From: Fibrobacterales bacterium
Lineage (GTDB): Bacteria > Fibrobacterota > Fibrobacteria > Fibrobacterales > Fibrobacteraceae
Assembly (NCBI GenBank): GCA_025997455.1
Contig: BNUP01000115.1
Span: 1-7,062, forward strand
DNA: 7,062 nucleotides
Direction of reading: 5' to 3'
The notes below the pieces were generated by a model that saw nothing but the letters and a program-made list of their open reading frames with translations, ran no database searches and was not told the DNA's origin. A program made the position numbers and the translations under genes. Below, one piece after another: positions 1 through 3,698 of the stretch; the stretch's first letter is position 1; the number at the start of each line of letters is the position of its first letter.

Positions 1-2
1 AT

Positions 3-380
3 GACGAAATTAAGAACCGTTTTGACGAGTGGGTTTATGTATTAAAGAACAGCACAACAAAGGACAATTTCAAAGCGGCAGGCATTAAATCTGCGAGTAA
101 GAAGTTGGATTACTTAAAATTATCACCAGAGGCAAAACTTCGCTACGATAGGGATTTAGACCGCAGACTGAATTGGGAGAGTGCAATTAGGACAAAGATT
201 GACAAGGCGAGGAGCGATGGCGAACTTGCAGGCGAGGCTCGCGGCGAGGCACGAGGCAGGCACGAGGGTGAGACTCGTAAGGCACAAGAAATAGCCCGCA
301 AACTCAAGGCAAAAGGTTATCCGTTAGCCGATATTGCCGAGACAAGCGGATTGTCTGAGAGCGAAATAAAAGCGTTGTGA
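3..380 (+). CDS. Rpn-type PD-(D/E)XK nuclease / transposase, C-terminal fragment (cut by left edge)
   Basis: The frame is open from the left edge to the TGA at 378-380 and gives 125 residues, so the gene starts outside the window. The fragment matches the tail of the Rpn family (recombination-promoting nucleases, also annotated as PD-(D/E)XK family transposases): a helical stretch ending KLDYLKLSPEAKLRYDRD, then a Gly/Glu/Arg-rich run (GELAGEARGEARGRHEGE), then a helix-turn-helix-like end (IARKLKAKGYPLADIAETSG). The catalytic PD-(D/E)XK core would lie upstream and cannot be checked. Family members promote RecA-independent DNA transfer; that role is family knowledge, not visible here. No second gene follows in the same direction for over 500 bases. 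The fragment could be intact or a remnant; the window cannot decide. The family call rests on the tail pattern only. Confidence 0.75.
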   Translation, partial: DEIKNRFDEWVYVLKNSTTKDNFKAAGIKSASKKLDYLKLSPEAKLRYDRDLDRRLNWESAIRTKIDKARSDGELAGEARGEARGRHEGETRKAQEIARKLKAKGYPLADIAETSGLSESEIKAL

Positions 381-396
381 TTATGCGTTTTTTGTT

Positions 397-420
397 ATGC
401 TCGTGCCTCGTCACGAGCAT
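397..420. repeat. Perfect 9-bp palindromic hairpin with CTCGTG/CACGAG core
   Basis: ATGCTCGTG (397-405) and CACGAGCAT (412-420) are exact reverse complements around a 6-base loop. The inner core CTCGTG-N6-CACGAG recurs in a longer palindrome at 1903-1934, which suggests a dispersed palindromic element. It lies 17 bases past the Rpn stop codon and has no T-run after it, so it is a poor intrinsic terminator. A weaker pair of alternative stems follows: TGCAACG (429-435) with CGTTGCA (450-456), or GTTGC (451-455) with GCAAC (460-464). I see no gene from 381 to 553. Confidence 0.6.
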
Positions 421-553
421 CCAAAGCGTGCAACGATAAATTAAATTGCCGTTGCATTGGCAACTCCTCAAATATCACACAAAATCTGCGAAAATTGTAT
501 TTTTTTTCAAAATTGCACTTTTTCCTTGCATTTTGCCAAAAAAAATTCTATAG

Positions 554-706
554 GTAACCTCTATTAACCTCCTAAGAGGTTGGTAGAGGTTACCAAGCGA
601 CATGGGCGAACTGCGTTTTTTATGCAAATTTGAGTAGTTCGCCGTCGTCTCTAAAAACTCAAATCTGTGGAATTGTGTTACAAAGAGAGTTTTTAGAGGT
701 TTCCTA
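554..706. repeat. 153-bp structured dispersed repeat, copy 1
   Basis: This stretch recurs at 3143-3295 with no gaps and 7 substitutions (about 95 percent identity). It folds into three consecutive stem-loops. SL1 is 553-594, with an 11-bp outer stem and a 6-bp inner stem (AACCTC 566-571 with GAGGTT 576-581). SL2 pairs CGAC (598-601) plus GGCGAACT (605-612) with AGTTCGCC (636-643) plus GTCG (644-647), with ATG bulged at 602-604. SL3 pairs CTCTAAAAACTC (649-660) with GAGTTTTTAGAG (687-698). Weaker similarity between the copies continues about 40 bases to the left (a TGCACTTTTT block and an A-run). The minus strand is also open through the repeat, so it may be a structured RNA, a short coding element, or a miniature mobile element. 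No transposase or flanking target duplication is evident. Confidence 0.85.
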
Positions 707-904
707 TATTTATCCAAGATGTCTCAAATCTTGCAAAAAAAAATTTTTTAACTCCTGTATACAGGAGTTCTGGGCTTTGCCCAGAACTATAGCATCATTA
801 AAATAAAACCTATAAGAAAAGACCTTCTATGCGAAGGTCTCTCAAATCTTTTCACTTGCAATTCCGCAAGTGGGAACAACCACACTCAAAAAAGGAGTTT
901 CATA
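707..904 (+). promoter_or_regulatory. Hairpin-rich leader of the small membrane-protein gene
   Basis: Four perfect inverted repeats lie upstream of the ATG at 905. They are AACTCCTGTA/TACAGGAGTT (750-769), AGTTCTGGGC/GCCCAGAACT (766-775 and 779-788, sharing AGTT with the first), AGACCTTC/GAAGGTCT (820-827 and 833-840), and CACTTGC/GCAAGTG (853-859 and 866-872). An 11-base direct repeat, TCTCAAATCTT, occurs at 722-732 and 840-850. AACTCCT (750-756) can pair with AGGAGTT at 763-769 or with the identical AGGAGTT at 893-899, which is the ribosome binding site. The two pairings exclude each other, so the leader could regulate translation. A possible promoter (TTGCCC 777-782, 16 bases, TAAAAT 799-804) is weak. 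I do not recognise a known riboswitch class. Confidence 0.45.
892..897 (+). promoter_or_regulatory. Ribosome binding site AAGGAG of the small membrane gene
   Basis: AAGGAG lies 7 bases before the ATG at 905, the best Shine-Dalgarno match in the first 3 kb. It favours the ATG at 905 over the ATG at 913, which would be 15 bases away in a different frame. This matters because the frame opened at 905 is not the frame that encodes the membrane protein. Confidence 0.75.
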
Positions 905-1157
905 ATGAAAAAATGCAAAATAAACTTTATATCTCGTTTCGTTTGTTGCTGCGGTTCTATCTTTCTTGTATTTGGTAGTGTGGTATATTGCTTCGGCAAA
1001 AAAGCAAATAAAATATGTCAAAGAAAGATTTGGAGAAAATTATGCAAAAAAGTCATGGATAAAGCCATTGTTAGTCTGGTTGGGTTGCTTTGTGGCATGG
1101 GCTATTTTATTTTCCATTATTATGGCATTCGTCGTAGAACTGTTTGCCAATATATAA
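905..1157 (+). CDS. Small two-helix membrane protein, reading frame broken near its start
   Basis: From ATG 905 the direct frame gives an 87-residue, cysteine-rich product that does not look real. The frame shifted by one base reads from about 924 to the TAA at 1155-1157 and looks like a proper protein: a first membrane helix (LYLVSFVAAVLSFLYLVVWYI), a basic cytoplasmic-type stretch (AKKQIKYVKERFGENYAKKSW), and a second membrane helix (PLLVWLGCFVAWAILFSIIM). That frame has a TAA at 921-923, so the switch must come after it. Removing one T from the TTT at 926-928 would join MKKCKIN directly to LYLVSF and give about 83 residues. The cause could be sequencing error, a genuine inactivating indel, or frameshifting; no classical slippery heptamer is present. 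I do not recognise the family. The strong ribosome binding site and structured leader suggest the gene was once, or still is, expressed. Confidence 0.6.
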
Positions 1158-1167
1158 AATTTGCATA

Positions 1168-1197
1168 GGTCAAGCAGTGTCATTCTCTGACTTGACC
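1168..1197 (+). terminator. Hairpin after the small membrane gene, possible terminator
   Basis: GGTCAAG (1168-1174) pairs with CTTGACC (1191-1197), and CAG (1175-1177) with CTG (1187-1189) across one bulged A. It begins 11 bases past the TAA at 1155-1157. No T-run follows on the plus strand, so termination is uncertain. From 1198 to 1243 I see nothing. Confidence 0.35.
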
Positions 1198-1243
1198 AGA
1201 GAACCCAAAATTGCAATTATGATTTATCACTGTATCTCAACTC

Positions 1244-1319
1244 TTGCACAGCCGAGTTCTCCATTCCTCAACTTTTCACTTTACACTTTCAACTTTACAC
1301 TTTTTTCTACCTTCCCCCA
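1244..1319. repeat. Composite repeat: TTGCANNGCCGAG head plus heptamer tract (unit TTTACAC)
   Basis: The head TTGCACAGCCGAG (1245-1257, with T at 1244 before it) is followed by five 7-base units: TTTTCAC, TTTACAC, TTTCAAC, TTTACAC, TTTTTTC (1273-1307). A tail TACCTTCCCCC follows. The same head, heptamer, TTTTCTAC-type tail order is seen before corA (2080-2130) and before the chemoreceptor (3610-3673), but with different heptamers. The tract runs into the 3' end of the sigma factor gene on the minus strand: the TGA (1278-1276) and the last residues of that gene are repeat sequence. Confidence 0.65.
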
Positions 1320-1776
1320 ATGCCTCTTGCAACTGCGAAATCCCGTTTGAAATTCTGTGACGCACTACACTTGAATCCAAACCGAAAACTGCTGAAATTT
1401 CATCGCAAGACCACTCCTCTTCATAATGTAATTCGAGCATCAATTGCGAAATAGGACATTGCATATCGGAAATAGAATGAACTTCCCAAATCGGTTCGGA
1501 ACTATCAGATGCAAAACCGTCCTGCAAGTGCGAAAATTCATTTATGAGGCGATTATCTCGCTTTTTCTTTCGGAAATAATCCATACAGCAGTGATAGCAA
1601 ATTTTCCAAAGCCAAGTCCTCACCGAAGACTCCTCTCTGAACTTACCAGCATTGTTCATCACCTTCAAAAACACCTCTTGACGAACATCTTGTGCCGCCG
1701 AGATTGTCTTCACGAATCGCAAGCACGCCTGCAAAATAAAATCCGCATTATCGTCCAATATTTCAGAAATTTCCAC
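1276..1776 (-). CDS. ECF-type RNA polymerase sigma factor (sigma-70 family)
   Basis: The 166-residue product from GTG 1776-1774 has the two ECF domains. Sigma-2 spans about residues 9-73, with LRFVKTISAAQDVRQEVFLKV, then FREESSVRTWLWKICYH and the basic DYFRKKKR. Sigma-4 spans about 109-153, with LELHYEEEWSCDEISAVFG and an HTH ending in VRHRISNGISQL. It would bind core RNA polymerase and direct it to specific promoters. Upstream of the GTG the frame stays open to 2157, but that part translates dispersed repeats and is not protein. GTG 1776 fits the usual start of the family; no clear Shine-Dalgarno precedes it. The last 8 or so residues come from the heptamer tract. No anti-sigma gene is adjacent, so its signal is unknown. 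It is divergent from corA. Confidence 0.85.
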   Translation of the reverse strand: MEISEILDDNADFILQACLRFVKTISAAQDVRQEVFLKVMNNAGKFREESSVRTWLWKICYHCCMDYFRKKKRDNRLINEFSHLQDGFASDSSEPIWEVHSISDMQCPISQLMLELHYEEEWSCDEISAVFGLDSSVVRHRISNGISQLQEALGEGRKKCKVESVK

Positions 1777-1814
1777 TGCATAAAAATAATTGCTAAATCG
1801 ACATTGTGATAACT

Positions 1815-1842
1815 TTTTTACAAAAATAATAAAATTTGCCAA
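1815..1842 (-). promoter_or_regulatory. Possible sigma-70-like promoter of the ECF sigma gene
   Basis: Reading the minus strand, TTGGCA (1842-1837), a 16-base spacer and TAAAAA (1820-1815) lie about 40 bases before the GTG start. The region is AT-rich, so chance matches are easy. The position fits a short leader without a clear ribosome binding site. Confidence 0.3.
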
Positions 1843-1876
1843 CAGATGTTGCGAAGAAATAATGGAAATGGTGCAC

Positions 1877-1898
1877 TCTATCCACACCGCGTTCACAC
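1877..1898 (-). repeat. Dispersed 18-mer GAACGCGGTGTGGATAGA, copy on the minus strand
   Basis: The minus strand of 1894-1877 is exactly GAACGCGGTGTGGATAGA. The same 18-mer occurs at 3577-3594 and 5734-5751 on the plus strand. With the 5730-5751 copy the match extends 4 bases further (GTGT before it), giving an exact 22-base match. Here it lies upstream of the sigma factor gene and next to a long palindrome. It looks like a module of a dispersed repeat family. Confidence 0.7.
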
Positions 1899-1902
1899 TT
1901 TG

Positions 1903-1934
1903 TGTCATACTCGTGCTCCGACACGAGTATGACA
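1903..1934. repeat. Perfect 13-bp palindromic hairpin
   Basis: TGTCATACTCGTG (1903-1915) and CACGAGTATGACA (1922-1934) are exact reverse complements with a 6-base loop. The core CTCGTG-N6-CACGAG is shared with the shorter palindrome at 397-420. The size and intergenic position suit a REP-like palindromic element. It lies between the divergent sigma and corA genes, so it is not a simple terminator for either. Confidence 0.65.
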
Positions 1935-1937
1935 AGT

Positions 1938-1968
1938 AATCCCAGATTTCCGCCTGTGCGGGAATGAC
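1938..1968. repeat. GTCATTCCCGC-type dispersed hairpin element
   Basis: Read on the minus strand this begins GTCATTCCCGCACAGGCGG and continues AAATCTGGGATT. TTTCCGC (1947-1953) pairs with GCGGGAA (1958-1964) around CTGT, with one G-T pair. The pattern 'GTCATTCCCGC...GCGGGAATC' is a widespread short intergenic repeat of many bacteria, often mistranslated as VIPAQAEIW-like peptides, as it would be here. Role unknown. Confidence 0.6.
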
Positions 1969-1975
1969 ACAATCG

Positions 1976-2033
1976 TGCAATGCCGAGTCCCGCGTTAGTG
2001 CTTTAGCACGACCGAGCAAAGCGAGGGAACGCC
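1976..2033. repeat. Repeat module with GCAATGCCGAG head and small GTGC/GCAC hairpin
   Basis: TGCAATGCCGAG (1977-1988) is another copy of the head motif seen at 1245, 2080, 3498, 3549 and 3610. It is followed by a small hairpin, GTGCTTTAGCAC (1998-2009), and AGGGAACGC, which also precedes the 18-mer at 3577. Unlike the other heads it is not directly followed by a heptamer tract. Support is limited to these short matches. Confidence 0.4.
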
Positions 2034-2047
2034 CAAATATATTCCAC

Positions 2048-2130
2048 CTTCTCCCATCTCCCTTTTCCCTTCTCCCCCCTTGCACTGCCGAGTTCCCCAT
2101 ACACCACACCCCATTTTCTACTTTGCCCCC
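2048..2130. repeat. Two heptamer tracts and TTGCACTGCCGAG head abutting the corA start
   Basis: The first tract is CTTCTCC, CATCTCC, CTTTTCC, CTTCTCC (2048-2075), a period of 7 bases. The head TTGCACTGCCGAG (2080-2092) follows. A second tract, CCCCATA, CACCACA, CCCCATT (2095-2115), ends in TTCTACTTTGCCCCC (2116-2130), three bases before the corA ATG. The tail resembles those at 1301-1319 and 3658-3673. No Shine-Dalgarno precedes corA, so the element occupies the place where translation signals are expected. Confidence 0.6.
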
Positions 2131-2133
2131 TAA

Positions 2134-3048
2134 ATGATTAAACCATATCGCTTGCAAAACGGAAAACTTGTTGCCGCCGAGAGATCAGAGGCACAGATTG
2201 TGGTATTGGTGAATCCCGGGCAGGAAGAGATAAACTATCTCATAAAAAAATACCAATTGGACGAACATACCCTATCTTCCGCCTTCGACTCGGATGAACT
2301 CGCTCGATTGGAATATGAAGACGAACACACCGCCATAATATATAAGCGCCCAAAAAACTACTCCGCGGCGGATCATTTTCAATTTAGAGTGTCGTCATCG
2401 GGTGTTTTCCTTTTTGATAACTTGGTAATTGTAATTTCGGACGGCGAACTTCCATTGACGGATGAGAGGAAATTTTCAAAAATTGCCTCGCTGAAAATGT
2501 TTGCACTCAAACTGTTAAACTTTTCGGTGACTCATTTTAACGAGCATCTCCGCATAATTAACAGAATGAGCGATGAGTTAGAACAGCGGCTGATATACGA
2601 CAACAGCCACGATGAATACTTAACGGTTTTTGGACTTTCAAAGAGTTTGGTTTATTACATAAACGCGATTTCTTCAAATGAAACTTTGTTAAAAAAACTC
2701 CAAATGAACCGCAGCATAGGTTTTAACGAAATTGAGCAGGAACTCTTAGACGATATAATTATTGAAAATGCCCAGTGTAGGCGGCAGGCGGAAATTTATT
2801 CAAATATTCTTTCGAGTATGATGTCTGCACACGAAAGCATTGTATCTAACGACTTAAATTACTTGGTTAAAACGCTGAATGTGGTGACTATCGGTATTAT
2901 GGTGCCTACATTTGTGGTGAGTGCAATGTCTATGAATGTGGCATATCCGTTTGATGCGGAAAGTCCTCATGTTATCTGGTTTATTTTGCTTGCGGTAATT
3001 CTCTCAACACTCGGCTTTATGTGGGTGCAGAAAAAAAAGAAGTGGTAA
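2134..3048 (+). CDS. corA: CorA-family divalent metal ion transporter with degenerate GMN signature
   Basis: The 304-residue product is of normal CorA length. It has a cytosolic N-terminal alpha/beta domain, a long helical region (about 115-245), and two C-terminal membrane helices (about 249-265 and 280-298) ending in a basic tail (QKKKKW). The run DLNYLVKTLNVVTIGIMVPT is typical of the pore helix. The loop that normally reads (Y/F)GMN reads MSMN here: S266-M267-N268, followed by VAYPF, which matches the VxxPF seen after GMN in many members. CorA proteins are pentameric Mg2+/Co2+ channels and the GMN glycine is highly conserved, so selectivity or activity may differ. The ATG at 2134 matches the usual family start (MIKPYRLQNGKLV), though no ribosome binding site is visible; leaderless or weak initiation is possible. 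It stands alone, divergent from the sigma gene. Confidence 0.88.
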   Translation: MIKPYRLQNGKLVAAERSEAQIVVLVNPGQEEINYLIKKYQLDEHTLSSAFDSDELARLEYEDEHTAIIYKRPKNYSAADHFQFRVSSSGVFLFDNLVIVISDGELPLTDERKFSKIASLKMFALKLLNFSVTHFNEHLRIINRMSDELEQRLIYDNSHDEYLTVFGLSKSLVYYINAISSNETLLKKLQMNRSIGFNEIEQELLDDIIIENAQCRRQAEIYSNILSSMMSAHESIVSNDLNYLVKTLNVVTIGIMVPTFVVSAMSMNVAYPFDAESPHVIWFILLAVILSTLGFMWVQKKKKW

Positions 3049-3068
3049 TGTAAAAGGATGCAAATCAT

Positions 3069-3107
3069 ACCTATTCTAAGTTAGAATAGGTCAAATGCAC
3101 TTTTTTT
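3069..3107 (+). terminator. Terminator-like hairpin after corA
   Basis: ACCTATTCTAA (3069-3079) and TTAGAATAGGT (3081-3091) are exact reverse complements, giving an effective stem of about 9 bp with a short loop. It begins 20 bases after the corA stop. A run of seven T (3101-3107) follows 10 bases after the stem, further than usual, and the stem is AT-rich, so it may terminate inefficiently. Confidence 0.45.
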
Positions 3108-3142
3108 GGAACATTCTCAAAAAAAAATATATTTTAATACAA

Positions 3143-3295
3143 GTAACCACTATTAACCTCATAAGAGGTTGGTAGAGGTTACCAAGCGACATAGGTGAAC
3201 TGCGTTTTTTATGCAAATTTGAGTAGTTCGCTGTTGTCTCTAAAAACTCAAATCTGTAGAATTGTGTTACAAAGAGAGTTTTTAGAGGTTTCCTA
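3143..3295. repeat. 153-bp structured dispersed repeat, copy 2
   Basis: This is the ungapped second copy of 554-706. The substitutions (copy 1 to copy 2) are T560A, C572A, G604A, C607T, C643T, C646T and G669A. In the plus-strand fold, C607T, C643T and C646T lie in the SL2 stem, and each turns a Watson-Crick pair into G-U. C572A, G604A and G669A are in loops or a bulge. T560A breaks one SL1 pair. On the minus strand four of the seven (604, 607, 643, 646) are silent in an open frame. The copy lies downstream of corA and upstream of a strong GC hairpin. Confidence 0.85.
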
Positions 3296-3342
3296 CAAAT
3301 GGGAGCGGGGCTTCTTGTTTATTAACACCTCTGGTGGGGTGG

Positions 3343-3383
3343 CGCGGGCGAAGGTTCATTATTCCTCCTTACCTTCGTCCGCG
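3343..3383 (+). terminator. Strong GC hairpin with anti-Shine-Dalgarno loop; terminator or leader control element
   Basis: CGCGGGCGAAGGT (3343-3355) pairs with ACCTTCGTCCGCG (3371-3383) over 13 positions with one G-T pair. The 15-base loop contains ATTCCTCCTT. TTTTGGATTTTATT follows at once, as in an intrinsic terminator. It would end any transcript from the 153-bp repeat (3143-3295), 47 bases upstream. The loop includes CCTCCTT, like the 3' end of 16S rRNA, and ATTCCTCC (3361-3368) is exactly complementary to GGAGGAAT (3689-3696), the chemoreceptor ribosome binding site. From 3384 to 3497 I see no further feature. Confidence 0.55.
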
Positions 3384-3497
3384 TTTTGGATTTTATTGAA
3401 GGCAACGATAAGCCTCAATCGCAAGCATTGGATTGACAGAAAAGAAAGAAATAAGTTATTTAGTCTGCCCAGTCGCCTATCGGCTTGGTGTCCCGCC

Positions 3498-3569
3498 TGC
3501 ACTGCCGAGTTTCCCCACACCCTACACGCCACACCCTATACCCCACCCTGCACTGCCGAGTTTTCCATT
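3498..3569. repeat. Head motif, heptamer tract (CCCTACA-like), head motif
   Basis: TGCACTGCCGAG (3498-3509) is followed by CCCCACA, CCCTACA, CGCCACA, CCCTATA, CCCCACC (3513-3547), a clean 7-base period. Next comes a second head, TGCACTGCCGAG (3549-3560). The second head is followed by TTTTCCATTAACAAGG rather than a tract, leading to the 18-mer at 3577. Confidence 0.65.
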
Positions 3570-3576
3570 AACAAGG

Positions 3577-3609
3577 GAACGCGGTGTGGATAGAGCACCC
3601 CAGAAAAAT
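3577..3609 (+). repeat. Dispersed 18-mer GAACGCGGTGTGGATAGA, copy upstream of the chemoreceptor
   Basis: Exact 18-mer at 3577-3594. The following bases (GCACCCCAGAAAAATT) resemble those after the copy at 5734-5751 (ACGCCACAAAAAAAAATT), so the similar unit is about 33 bases. The two copies lie on either side of the chemoreceptor gene in the same orientation. Confidence 0.7.
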
Positions 3610-3673
3610 TTGCAATGCCGTATTTTCCACACCCTACACCCTACACCCTACACCCCATTTTTCTACCTTTCCC
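3610..3673. repeat. Head motif and perfect CCCTACA heptamer tract before the chemoreceptor
   Basis: TTGCAATGCCG (3610-3620) leads to TATTTTCCACA and three perfect CCCTACA units (3632-3652), then CCCCATT and TTTCTACCTTTCCC. The tail matches those of the elements at 1244-1319 and 2080-2130. The ATG at 3615 inside this repeat is in frame with the chemoreceptor but is repeat sequence, so it is not the start. Confidence 0.65.
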
Positions 3674-3687
3674 TCAACATAAACTCT

Positions 3688-3693
3688 GGGAGG
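3688..3693 (+). promoter_or_regulatory. Ribosome binding site GGGAGG of the chemoreceptor
   Basis: GGGAGG lies 5 bases before the ATG at 3699 and decides the start over the upstream in-frame ATG at 3615. An ATG at 3695-3697 also exists but is out of frame and too close to the site. Confidence 0.8.
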
Positions 3694-3698
3694 AATGC

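Noticed and set aside
1444..1809. Plus-strand frame opposite the sigma factor
   Set aside because: Shadow of the sigma gene with no ribosome binding site or recognisable domain.
1777..2157. Long N-terminal extension of the sigma factor frame (start at 2157)
   Set aside because: It translates the heptamer tract, the palindrome and the GTCATTCCCGC-type repeat (giving VIPAQAEIW-like peptide), and makes the protein far longer than ECF sigma factors.
554..3295. The two 153-bp copies as ends of a composite transposon carrying the sigma and corA genes
   Set aside because: They are in direct orientation with no transposase between them, no terminal inverted repeats defined and no visible target duplication; dispersed repeat copies are a simpler reading.
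3513..3659. Possible CRISPR array or telomere-like end
   Set aside because: The repeat is a 7-base tandem without spacers, lies inside the chromosome between genes, and has no cas genes nearby.
3615..3698. Upstream start of the chemoreceptor at 3615
   Set aside because: These 28 codons are the CCCTACA heptamer element; ATG 3699 has a good ribosome binding site and begins just before the first membrane helix.
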